A stretch of 64,000 nt of DNA from contig JAOTOM010003691.1 in NCBI GenBank assembly GCA_034440615.1, positions 58,501 through 122,500 of the forward strand, in the 5' to 3' direction. Positions within the stretch are counted from its first letter, which is position 1, and every line of letters begins with the position of its first letter. Below are positions 32,926 through 43,059 of this stretch, piece after piece. This DNA comes from Ashinkailepas kermadecensis. Taxonomy: Eukaryota; Arthropoda; Thecostraca; Neolepadidae. Position numbers and translations under genes: made by a program. A model generated the notes under the pieces. That model did not search any database. It was not told the DNA's origin and saw only the letters and a program-made list of their open reading frames with translations.

Positions 32926-34245
32926 GATGTGCAGGTTCCCTGAGAAGTTCCGGTATTCATTTAGCAGGCATCACACATTGGGTGGGGCTGAAACCTAACC
33001 CGGCCTGACCAAACCTGACCTAAAGCCTACCCTAAACCCCTTAATCTGTACGATAATTTTCCCAAGATGGGGCACAATTTCACAAGTGTCAGACCCCCCA
33101 CGATATGATACCCACCCAAGATTGGCACATGGAATACCTGTGGGTCACACCCGACATTGCTCCCCCCCAAGACCGGAACATGGAATACTAGCAGGCTTCA
33201 TCAAACATCACTTTCCACCCTGCCTACTCCAGGAAGGACATTCTTGGCTGGTATCCTGGCACAGCATGGGCCCCCTCTCTATGAGGTCACCTCCCCCCCC
33301 TTGACAGCTTTCTGGATCCACTCCTGTGTACAGGACCCACAAGAGATGTGGGCCCCTGGGAGTCAGTGCCCCAAGCGGTTCAGGCTCCCTGAGAGGTGGG
33401 TGTGGGCCCCTAATGGGGCCCATATGAACAACTACCTTGGTAAGGTACCTAGCTCTAGGTGACCAGATACCCACTGCCCAGCCTAACCTGCAATGCAATT
33501 TTGGTGAAATTAATTTGACTGAACATAACTTATGGGTGCAACTCAAATTATTAGTTTCAAATTAAGTAGGCTAACAATCCAATCTTAGCATGTTAGGTAT
33601 TAGCCATGACAAATTCCTGGCTATGGATTGGGGGTGGGAGGGGGGTGGGGGTGGTGGTGCAGATTGGAGTCAATTTCTCACCCTTGGTGTGGATTGGTGC
33701 ATATTTTCACTGTGGGCTGATGTGCCCCAGTGAACCTTGTGCCATACTTTACAGTCTGGACAATAGATAGGTACTTACCTTGGTACCTAATGTGCCTAGG
33801 TACCTTACCAGTGCTTTCCTAAATGGTTCCCACTACGTCTTTTACAGAAAGGCAGTCAAACAATAGTTGTTTTTCAAATCAATTTTCTGCCTTCTTACCT
33901 TGCAGTCTGCTGGAAACCTGATAGATGGATCACGTTTATGGCAGCCGGGAACCGCACATACACCCATACTTCTGGTTTGCTTCTCCTAATTTCTAGCGCA
34001 CTAATGGTAAATATTCCAGCAAACTAGACGTGTCTGAAGTACATTCAACATAATTAAATACGCGCAAACAACATACGCTGCTTACAAAATGTACAATAGG
34101 CTTTTTAAATATAAAGATTCTGCCCTCCCTAACCCACAAAACATAGCGCTTTAGGTTCGCCAAAGAAGGCTGGGTGACCATTGACTCTCAGCGCCATCTA
34201 CATCTTTATCAACTTTCAGACCCCATTGCCGACACGGAGGTGTAT
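32926..34245. other. No gene recognised
   Basis: Sequence with CCCTAAACC-like and ACCTTGGTACC-like motifs (33000-33060, 33430-33450, 33775-33815) and G-rich stretches near 33630. Frames of about 110 codons overlap on both strands. None is convincing. Confidence 0.45.
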
Positions 34246-34415
34246 CATAACCTCCACAAGCCATAACCTCCACAGTTCATAACCTCCACAAATTCAACAT
34301 ACCCGAAGCGGTCGTAACCTCCACAGACCATAACCTCCACAGTTCATAACCTCCACAAATTCAACATACCCGAAGCTGTCGTAACCTCCACAGGTCATAA
34401 CCTCCACAGTTCGTC
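34246..34415 (+). repeat. Minisatellite with 67-bp higher-order unit
   Basis: A basic 17-bp unit (CATAACCTCCACAGTT-like) is arranged in a larger 67-bp unit that includes AAATTCAACATACCCGAAGC. Two full higher-order units and parts of others are visible, differing by one or two bases. Confidence 0.92.
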
Positions 34416-35899
34416 GACACGAGGGGCGGGCAGCGGCGCTGCCAGTCCGCACCAGGTCGCTTGGTCTCGGTCCGCGTCTGGGCCGTGGGCCGCTCTGGCA
34501 CATGTGCACGTGCGCGTGTGGATGAGTCGCGAGCATCATCCACGCTGCAAATGTGGTGCGCTCTGACCTGGTGACCTGACCTGGTGACCTGGCCGACCAT
34601 TTCACAATAGTTGATCCATCCCTGCTGCCTCCCCATACCGATGTGGCGTGATCAGGGCGCCCTCGATAGCCATCAAGGTGGCCCGTGTTATGGTTAAAGG
34701 AACCGGAGTAACTGTGTCTCATGCACCGCTGTTCACACATAATCACTACGGGTCAAGATATACGTCACGCCGGGCCACTATGATGCTATCTTTGTAATCG
34801 CACTTCAATTAATGGGCTGATTAGAAGGTACATTCAATCGATAATAAATGCCCCCTTGTTTGATCGTTACACATTGTCTACACAAACCAGCGTTTGACTA
34901 TATTTCCACGAAACGAAAAAAAAATCAACGATGTAGTGCGAGTTTATCCATGTGAAGATAATGTTGAGTCAGCTCGGATTTGTGGATTTTGGGGAGTAAA
35001 ATTCCTACCATACCATCCCGAAGATAAACTATTGAATCCTGAAGATGTCTACAGCTTGTTCGTAGCAGTAGGTCTTACTTCAATTGTCCATTTGGGGAAC
35101 TCAGCTAGTTCAGTTTGTGCGGAAGTCCGATTTTGAAGACAACCCCTATCCCGAGGTCTCTGATCCCGCCTCTGAAGAAACCTTTGGTGAAGAAGTTAGT
35201 CGGCTAGTTATTGTGACTTTTGGGCGCAACTTCTGGGGGACAAATTGAGAGCACATTTTGACGAATCAGGTGTTTTTCGGGAAAGGTTCCAAACCAGGTC
35301 TGTGCCTGAGATTGATCACCATTATATCCATACAGTTTCCTCCTTTTTCTGGTTGGGTAACTCTGCCATTGCGAACGTGTGCTAATGTTACCCCATTTGT
35401 CTCCCAAGTCTGAACGTGTGCTAATGCCACGCCATCTGTCTCCAAAGTCTGAACAACCCTCGCTGAAGTCAACGTTGCCATGCTTCTTAAAGTTGGAAAT
35501 ATCATAATTAACGAAAACATTTGAAATAATTTCGCAACTTCATATGCGCTGGACTTACTGATCAATTTTGAACATAATTGTGCTTCCACTTCAGCTGAAA
35601 TGTTCCTTCATGGGATGTAGAATAGCGTCTAGGATGTCAAAATTATGTAGGACATGAACAGCAGATGGACTTGAAAAAACTAATATCCAGTTTCTTTTGT
35701 TCCTGTATACGCCTCTGTCAAAATTCCCATTTTTGTTATGAATGTTCACAACGTGACAGGAATTAAATTGCCTTTTCTGCGAGAACACCAGCATCCTAGT
35801 TTTCGAGATCTCAGAGGGGTGGGAGGCATCCCATCTGCAGATATCGCGGATTTGTGGGTGGGGGGGAGGGGTGGCACTCCATCTGCAGATTTCGCTGTC
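34416..35899. other. No gene recognised
   Basis: Frames include an 80-codon plus-strand one at 34894 (ARICGFWGVKFLPYH) that I cannot assign. A 39-bp direct duplication lies at about 35376-35455 (CGTGTGCTAATG...GTCTGAA). The minus-strand frame 35591-36028 is transposase only in its first third (see the piggyBac entry). Confidence 0.4.
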
Positions 35900-36365
35900 C
35901 ATTAGAGCCCTTCCGCAATTATAAAATATAACGCATTTAACGAAGGGGAACGGCAAGTGGTTGTTTGTCTTGATCGCATACCGCAGCGCTTCGTTGATGA
36001 CGTGCACATACATGTCCTCGATGAACATCTCGAACAGCTGGACTGGGGATGTGTCTTGCAGAGTTTTCCTCAGCGCTTGTAAGCGCCGTTAGCTCCGTTA
36101 GTGTCTGTTGTTGCTGGAAGCCCAGTGTATTCAGGTAGCCTGTTTAGCCAACGGGGATCACTTGAACCCTGCCAATGACGATGTCATCTTCCCATTCATC
36201 CTCGTCTGATAGTTTGTCCTCAACCGGTGGTGGCAATGCCACGATGTCCACAGAGTCACTGTCCGCGAAGCTGCCAGTTTCAATCATCTGTAGGACTACC
36301 TTCGCCGTTAGGACCTTCTCCCGTCGCTCAATGACGCACGGGAGACGAGGCCAGGAATCCGACAT
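35900..36365 (-). pseudogene. piggyBac-type transposase, N-terminal fragment
   Basis: The minus strand begins with an acidic stretch (TGSFADSDSVDIVALPPPVE, SDEDEWEDD) typical of piggyBac N-termini. After a decayed stretch and frameshift it continues TSPVQLFEMFIEDMYVHVIN and EALRYAIKTN. The latter fits the start of the piggyBac DDE domain (TPVELFELFF...IVEETNRYA). No catalytic Asp follows; below about 35900 the frame ceases to match. It is a truncated relic. Confidence 0.6.
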
Positions 36366-36470
36366 CGATTACAATTTGGAATCGACGCAGACAGATACAC
36401 CCACCACGCGCAACTCACAACACGCACATGGCAAATGCTGCGGGCCGGGGGGGAGAGAGTTATTTTTTCA

Positions 36471-36510
36471 GGCGTGCCGGACCATGAAGGTCATTTGCGC
36501 CGCCTTTTCG
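36471..36510 (-). mobile_element. LINE B terminal fragment, about 40 bp
   Basis: GGCGTGCCGGACCAT.AAGG and TCATTTGCGCCGCCTTT match the 3' ends of the LINE B copies at 10441 and 47572. A T run and a G run flank it on the left, as at those copies. It may be an extremely truncated LINE insertion, or a short repeat captured by the LINE. Confidence 0.6.
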
Positions 36511-37471
36511 CGGGCCGGGCCAAGGCTATTTCATATATTGCGGGCCGGGCAGGGCATGGACCCCGGCCGGCCATCCCTAATCCCCCGCCACGCGACCCCG
36601 GCCGGCTCCCACCCTCTTCCGCCCGGTGTCCTCATTTGATGACACCGACTTTTAACGGGAGCTAGACGGTTAGTGTTTGCTGATTATGGGAAATCAATAC
36701 CAGCGTTTGGACATTTAAACAATCTTTTATTTATGCACGCTCCGAGATTATGTAAGTACTTGACTAGGAGACCTGTACGGAGTGGCTTACAGTGTAACTT
36801 CAGTATGCCGAGAAAACTCTAACTTTAAGGACCAGCCAAGTATTTCTGTGCGAGCAATTTCGGAATCTGAAGTCACCACGAAGTCCGCAGATGCCTTACA
36901 ATCACTTTTTAAAGAGTTTGGACAGTTTGCGACTGACCAGATTTCCAAAATATGCTGGAAGTGTGGCTGTCCTCATAAGAGGACACCGGGCGTTAATGGG
37001 TTAAAAACCGAACCGTGCCTGAAACAGGTAGCCATTTAGCAGAATTAATTAATTTACGGCCAGCAGTGATTAGTACATATTCGGATAACGGAAAATCAAG
37101 ATCCAAGCAACCTTGCACAACTTTGCATGTATAATCCAGAATGTTTGAGGAGAAGCTGGCAAAAAAAACGGGTGACATCCTTTACATCATTGTGCCTTCG
37201 TTGGTATGGTTTAATCGAATTGGCGGTCCTTTAATCTAATGCCCTTCGGGGAATTCAAGTATGCTTATCATATTCAGGAAACCTGAAATACATTCTGCGT
37301 ATATAACATATGATCGCCGTAAAAATGTATTTGGTTAACAGAATAGATGAAGGCAAAAATGCAACAGGGAATTAATCCCGGAGCGAACGTATTGCCTGCT
37401 CGGACCCCTGAGCGCACCCGCTTCGTCTTTTGGTTTTTTTTAAGGGGGGGGGTGGAAGGGAAAATTTAGTC
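36511..37471. other. No gene recognised
   Basis: GCGGGCCGGGC motifs repeat near 36512-36560. An 85-codon frame at 36782 includes KICWKCGCPHKRTPGVNG, a Cys-rich patch, but no family can be named. A T run followed by a G run of nine (37444-37452) lies just outside the next transposon. Confidence 0.4.
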
Positions 37472-37755
37472 CAGGCATTATTTGATATGACCTCGGACAA
37501 ATTGCAACAGAAAGTCTGTCAACTGTTTTATACCCAGAAATGTGTCCTCTATAACATATCAAAACTCTTAAGGTATCTTGGTGGTGGAAAGTGCCATGGC
37601 AGCCATTTTTCAAAATGGCCGCCATAAACCTTATATTTCCCAATATCTCCGCTTCCAAATAACATAGAGTTTTTATTTTAAGTGCTAAACATATATTTTC
37701 TGGGGCCAGGAATCCAATGACACACATTTCAATGAGCTAAACCTGACCAAAAAAC
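37472..37755 (+). repeat. Left terminal inverted repeat of the 5.6-kb transposon
   Basis: From CAGGCATT, this includes ACCTCGGACAAATTGCAACAG, the AAGTGCCATGGCAGCCATTT and TTCAAAATGGCCGCCATAAA blocks, and GGGGCCAGGAATCCAATGA. The right arm matches its reverse complement at roughly 90% by eye. The two ends differ in a short indel just inside CAGGCATT. Confidence 0.93.
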
Positions 37756-37885
37756 AATATTCTGATGGACGACGTACATGTATAGGTCATAATTATTATA
37801 TTACTGCATGTAGTTACCATAGCCTCAGAACATCTCCTCAGACTACCATAGTCGATACATGTACAGAAGCATTGATCAGTCTTCC

Positions 37886-38398
37886 TCAAAAAGTATAGTC
37901 ATCGTGATCACTGTCACATGTAACTTGTGTTGAGTTCGTACATGCCGACCCTCTACAGTTGCCACATGCAGCTGAACACTCTATGTCGTGCTTCTTGCAG
38001 GTGCACTTCAGACTGCTGCAGTCTGTCTGGCAGATGCAGCGGATTATCTTGAGGAGCTCTTCCGGAGCTGGTGGCAAGTCCGTCTGCACGGGCACGAGTC
38101 CTCCACTGCTTTCCCGCCAACCCCAGTCGTCTGGCCGTAGCTCATCAGCTGCAATGCCCTTCCACTGCTGGACCTGGTAGTAGACACGAAGGCTGTGGTG
38201 TTTCGCTGCTGCTGAAGTGGGCGGTAGACTTTGGGGTTGCACATGAAAAGTGTTGGAGGCGACCTTCTGGCAGAACCGCTTATGTCGCACCACGTTGAGT
38301 GACTCTCCAGGCTTCCCATTGTACAGGCATGCCAGGGCTTTCTCTCCTGCTTCTACAACATCATCGGTGGACGCTGCCTGTCTGTCAAACACATTGGT
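37886..38398 (-). pseudogene. Transposon protein, C-terminal part with CXC-type Cys cluster
   Basis: The reading continues in the same frame as the nuclease part after one TAA (38399-38401). It contains LYNGKPGESLNVVRHKRFCQ and VYYQVQQWKGI, and ends with a cluster spelling C-x-C...C....C-x-C-K...C...C-x-x-C-x-G..C (CICQTDCSSLKCTCKKHDI then CSAACGNCRGSAC). This spacing is like Tesmin/TSO1 CXC zinc modules. The natural stop is at 37886. Confidence 0.78.
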
Positions 38399-38401
38399 TT
38401 A

Positions 38402-39020
38402 TTCACGGAAGTGCGCACTGGCTTTGAATTTGTTGAGGGAAGCTCCCTTGCCAATGCCATACACGCGGGAAGTAGTATCACATCCCAGGAGAGCGTGCAT
38501 GAAGAAGATGTGCTGTGATACATCAGGGCCTAACTGCTGCTTGACAGACTTCATGTTCCAGACACGCGGTTTCTTCACATTATTCTTTGGCTCGGGTTGG
38601 AAGAACAGGTCACATGACTTGAGGTTGGTGTGGTAGATGAGCAGGATGAGCAGATCTGTGTCATCTCCGATCAGCACAGTATCAGTGGTGGCTGCAGACT
38701 CCACTGCCTTCTGCACTATGAGGAGATCAGCGTCACCTGCAGCATGATGTGTCTGGCAGTTCTGTGCCCGTAGTTTGGTGCTGAGCATGTTGATGAAGCG
38801 CTGCTTGTTTGTCTTGTTTGCCAGGAATTGTTCCTTCTTCATTGTGACCTGCATATCTTAATCAAACGTCACCGTTGCTCCAGCATTCCCTCTCGTACGT
38901 CTCTGGTGTGTAGTGTCCTTTGTTGATGTACCATCATAGCCATCAAACACGACTGTTGCCTGTCCATACTTCTTTGTGACATACTCTGTGTATTGCGTGC
39001 AGATACCTTTGTATGTTGAG
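38402..39020 (-). pseudogene. Transposon protein, PIN/XPG-like nuclease region
   Basis: After a frameshift near 39020 the minus strand reads KKYGQATVVFDGYDG, TKDTTHQRR, then across a TAA (38858-38860) AGDADLLIVQKAVESA, VLIGDDTDLLILLIYH and FMHALLGCDTTSRVYGIGKG. The order is an acidic strand (FDGY), an Asp pair (DADLL), GDDTDLL, and GCDTTS...GIGK. It follows the logic of PIN/FEN1/XPG nucleases, where the last block (GCDY..GIPGIG) is the helix-hairpin entry. All the acidic positions I would expect are present. The fold assignment is inferred from motif order. Confidence 0.72.
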
Positions 39021-41130
39021 CCGTGCCCATGGAATGCGCTGGACTAGTGCCCCACCATCCAACACGTAGTGGACTTGGCCTGTGATTCCTGGTGCATCGT
39101 GTGTCAGGAGTGTCCAGATAGCATCTGCTAGCACTGGCTTCTGTGGCTGTCGGAGCAGCAGTGTGGAATCAAACAGAGCTGGTGGGTAACTGCACAGCTC
39201 ATATTTCAGCACAGACTCCAGATCATTTGTAGCTTTTGCAGCAATTGTCAGTCGCTGGAAAAGCAGCTGGGGATCCACCTGTACTGTCTCACCATCTATC
39301 TTTACTGCCGATTTCGCAACCAAGGTGTTGGCCTGATCTTTTCTCTTGAATGTGTAGTCAGCAACAGTTTGTCCATCCATGTTGGTCAGGATAGCTGTTC
39401 CAACAGTTTTCGCTGAGTCAACATTGACTGTGCTGGTTGCATGCACCCCTGTCGAGATGCTGCGCAAGCTCGGATCTGAGCTGAAGGGTGTTATCTCTTG
39501 CAGATAGCTGATAACTGCACGTGTGTCTTTCATGTCACGTGCTTGTCTAGCATTTGTCATGTCCTTGTTTTGTTCACCAGTGTTGTAGTTGACACCTGTG
39601 AGCTGCTGCATAGCATTGTTGACATCAGCACAGGCAGGCATGGAGAACAGCCATATGAGACGCTGTTGCTCTGTCATGCCTCGCCCTCTCGTCAGGCCAC
39701 CGCTGGTCTTCATACTCATCATCAGGACCTGTTCGATGGTGAGATCTACAGACAGACCAGCCCATAGGCGATTACTTCTTCTGACAACATGGAACCCTTC
39801 TTCGAATCGTTGATACACATCTGGATATTCATCCTTGAGCTTGCTCATCCACTGCACATAGAGGCGGGCTGATTTGGTGTAGAGGTTGTGCCCAGAGGCT
39901 GCCAGGTATGGCAGCATTTCTGACACAGCTTCAAGGTGCAACGCCCAGTTGCCGATGCGCTCTGCTCTGACAAACTTCCGTAGTATGTCCACCATCTCCA
40001 TGTACTGTAGCCAAAGTGTGGCAGTCCTAGAGGACTTCAAGGATTCGGTTTTGGCCCTGAGGAGCTCCTTGATCCTGGTTAGCACATCAGCTTTGCAGAA
40101 CTCCTCTGCAGACACGGAACCTTCCATCAGGTTCTTGTAGAGGGCAGCAAGTTCATCAAGATCAGTGTTTCCAGTTCCGTCTGTCGTAGGCTCATTATCT
40201 GGTGACACTGTTGCCTCATTGGTCTCCTCCACTTCATGTGGCTCTGCAGATGGTTGAGGGAGTGGCACACCAAGTACGTCTGACAAAATCAAGGCATTCA
40301 GTGCTGCATCAACAAGGAGATGTCCTCGTACTGCTCGTGCAATAGCCTTGCCTGTCATCATGTGTACCACCGCGTTGTCTGCATATATTAACTCCAAGAC
40401 TTCCTGCAGTCCTGATCCAGCCATGAGGTGCCCGATGCTTCCCAAGAAACTCATTTCTGTGTGAAAGCCCCCCAGTCGCAAGACTATGTCATTCAAGACA
40501 CTTCCTGTGGGCTCAGTCTCGATGATCTTGAGGGCTTTCCACCATAGTGGTTGGTCAAAGGTGATGATGGGCGTAATACCATGGCGACGAGCATGCTCAC
40601 ACACGAACTTCAGTGTGGAATAGATGCACGTGACATCGCTGGGATTCATGTCGATCATTGGGAGAAACATCACCGATGATTTCTCGGGGTGGTCACCATG
40701 ATGCACTAGCTGCATCAGTCCAGACCATACCGGTCTTGACGAGGTGAACATGATGGATGTCTTCCAGAGGAGATCAAGGTCTGCTGTTGGGTCCTTTGCC
40801 TTCTTGTTGACCAGCTTCTGGTATGCCAGTGTTGTCATACCGCGGCTCTCTTCTTTGTGATACTGGATAGGAATTCGTCCCATCGTGGAGATATCACTGG
40901 AGGTGACCTGCGCCCTGAGGATAGGTCTGCTGGTCTTGGTGGCTGGAGTTATGGCAGCAATCATCCCCATGCCATGGAAGTTGTAAAGTTGTTTACCATC
41001 CAGGGTACGGATGTTGTGGTCTACATTGTCTGCAGCATACTGGAGCAAACTCCGAACTGAAGTCGGGTATGTCTGTTCCATGTAACATCACTAGCATTCC
41101 GTTCAAACCTTTTAATTCTTCCTGAACACA
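39021..41130 (-). pseudogene. Transposon protein, large central region
   Basis: This is an open stretch of 712 codons, the longest in the window, with the last residues after the frameshift near 39020 being a wrong-frame tail. It starts close to YAADNVDHNIRTLDG and FHGMGMIAAITP, which look like conserved motifs of this family, and includes FLPMIDMNPSD, IITFDQPLWWKA and LIYADNAVVHMMTGKA. The Asp and His residues in DNVDHN and the Asp of TFDQP might be catalytic, but I cannot assign a fold. The link to the N-terminal frame needs one stop and a frameshift to be crossed near 41085-41130. Confidence 0.72.
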
Positions 41131-42366
41131 TTAGGAGCAGCTGAAGCCAAGCTTGTGGAGGGAATCAATCAAGAAGCGTGATGCAAAGTGATGGTGCATT
41201 TGGATCCCCAGTCCAATCTGCAGTGGAGCCAGCAGAACTTGAGGTCGGGCTGCTTGCATAACTGCTTGCCCAATTGAGGCCGTCTTCATGCGCACATTCT
41301 TCCCGACAAACAATACACCCAGCAGTAGCCTTAGGCTTTCTGGCAGGAAATTGACGTTTTCCTCCTCCAACAGCATGTCAGGGTACAGCTCATGTGATGT
41401 CATGACACTTTTTATGTCATCTCTGATCAGTTTAGCTGTCGTTTTGATTATTCTCATCTTATCTTTTTCAGGATCAGCGGCCTGTGCATGGCCATAGAAA
41501 TCTTGGAGAACCACCTTCGCTGTGCTCCGGAATGTTACCACGTTTGGCTTCCCATTGACCTCTGTTTGCAAGATTTTGTCTCCAAAGTGTTCATCCAGCT
41601 TCATCTTCATGTGTTTGTAGGTATATGCTTGAAGCCCTGATCCATGGAGATTCTCTTCCATCAGGCTAACTAGGTCATTGATTGTTATCTGCTCATCATC
41701 ATTTTCCTCAAGGAAATGGGCAACTCTGAGAAATGCATCATCTTTGTGTTGAGAAATGCACCCCCGTGTTTCATCTTTGGGCCGACCAAGTTTTTGTTTT
41801 TTTGCCTTTATTCTGTCGGTCTGATGGACAGTGGGTATTTGCTTGTTGGTGCGGAAGTTAACACTACAGACCTGGTGGTACACCGCATCTGCAGCATGAA
41901 GGTCGTGCACATGGAGGACACGGGCTTTGACTGTTTCTGCCCAGGCATCCTTCCTTTCGTCACATGATTCCAAGATATTGTCCTTGAATTCAACAGTCCG
42001 CACTGGGAATGATGGTAGATCTGTACTCTTTCTCTTGCCCCCGAGCTTCACTTCCTTTCCACAGAAAAGGCAGTCCGTCTGATAGTTGAATTCTCTCTCC
42101 GTAGATCGAAGTACAGGTATACATTGGGTAGAAGGGCCTTCTTCTTTTTCCTTCACTGCCTTGGCGATCTGCTGGGGATTACAGTACTTCTTGCGACAGT
42201 CCTGATGTACCTGTTGGCCAGGAAGTGTCTGGATCACATCCTTTCTGTCTGCGCTTGCCCTGTTGATAGCGTCGCTACCCTTCACACCAAGTGTTGCTGG
42301 TGGTCGCTCCCCACCCACTGCCGGCTTCTTGCAAATGGGACATAGGGTATGATCCCACTCCATCAT
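41131..42366 (-). pseudogene. Transposon protein, N-terminal part with two Cys/His modules
   Basis: From Met at 42366 (codon 1), 411 codons are open. Two similar modules are visible: Cys9, Cys12, His54, Cys57 (CPIC...HQDC) and Cys99, Cys102, His164, Cys167 (CLFC...HQVC). They are likely zinc-binding and DNA-binding. A charged helical region follows (VAHFLEENDDEQITINDLV, LDEHFGDKIL). The frame ends in a TAA at 41131 just after the motif LHKLGFSCS. The Met lies about 250 bp inside the right TIR duplication, a sensible position for the gene start. A CACCACCAC microsatellite lies at 42450-42470 in the leader. Confidence 0.8.
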
Positions 42367-42619
42367 TCAGTATGATCCACGTTCCTGCACTTATATGTAG
42401 TTCTATGTTGTACTTAGTATGCAAGCATTTTCTGTTTATCACGGCCAGCTACCACCACCACCACCACCAGTCTAGAGGCGTCAGTTCAGTTCACCAGCAA
42501 CCACCACCACCAGTCAACAGGCATCTTCTGTTCATCAGCAACGTGACTCTGCAATGAAACAGATACAGTTAAATACAGAAAATGATAATGATACAGATAA
42601 TACAGCTAATGATAATACT

Positions 42620-42750
42620 GTGTTTCATTGGATTCCTGGCCCCAGAAAATGTATGTTTAGGCACTTAAAATCAAATCTCTATGTTATTTAGAAGCGGAGA
42701 TATAGTAAAATATCTGTTTTATGGCGGCCATTTTGAAAAATGGCTGCCAT
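42620..42750 (+). repeat. Extra sub-terminal copy of part of the right TIR
   Basis: The block GGATTCCTGGCCCCAGAAAA to AAAATGGCTGCCAT repeats the segment at 42800-42915 of the right TIR in the same orientation. The left end lacks this second copy. It ends next to TTTCGCTTTTTGGCTAGG. Confidence 0.88.
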
Positions 42751-42756
42751 TTTCGC

Positions 42757-43048
42757 TTTTTGGCTAGGTTTAGCTTATCGAAATGTGTTTCATTTGATTC
42801 CTTGTCCCTGAAAATGTATGTTTAGCACTTAAAATCAAAGCTCTATGTTATTTAGAAGCGGAGATATTGGGAAATATAAGGTTTATGGCGGCCATTTTGA
42901 AAAATGGCTGCCATGGCACTTTCCACCACCAGGATTCCTTAAGAGTTTTGATATGTTATAGAGGACACATTTCTGGGTATAAATCAGTTGACAGACTTTC
43001 TGTTGCAATTTGTCCGAGGTTGACCACATTTTTTTCACGAAATGCCTG
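42757..43048 (-). repeat. Right terminal inverted repeat of the 5.6-kb transposon
   Basis: This is the reverse complement of 37472-37755, with the CATGGCAGCCATTT/AAATGGCGGCC blocks and the terminal AATGCCTG. Immediately outside it a gypsy fragment begins. Confidence 0.93.
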
Positions 43049-43059
43049 ATAAATGTCAG

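Larger units (their letters stand above)
37472..43048 (-). mobile_element. DNA transposon with long TIRs, zinc modules, nuclease-like domain and CXC tail
   Basis: This 5,577-bp element is bounded by terminal inverted repeats of about 285 bp that start CAGGCATT at both ends. Between them one large minus-strand gene occupies nearly all the space. Its product, about 1,490 codons once stops and shifts are ignored, carries paired Cys/His modules, a large helical centre, a PIN/XPG-like nuclease region and a CXC tail. The Academ superfamily is reported to carry an XPG-type nuclease, so a relationship is plausible, but I could not test it. No clear target duplication is visible: AGTC on the left, ATAA on the right. 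Confidence 0.85.

Noticed and set aside
33060..33470. Two related stretches (CACATGGAATACCTG and AACATGGAATACTAG) as a tandem repeat
   Set aside because: Similarity covers only about 50 bp with many differences, too weak to separate from low-complexity similarity.
34294..34746. 150-codon minus-strand frame with Gly-Gly-Tyr repeats
   Set aside because: The repeat part is the 67-bp minisatellite and the rest has no family signal.
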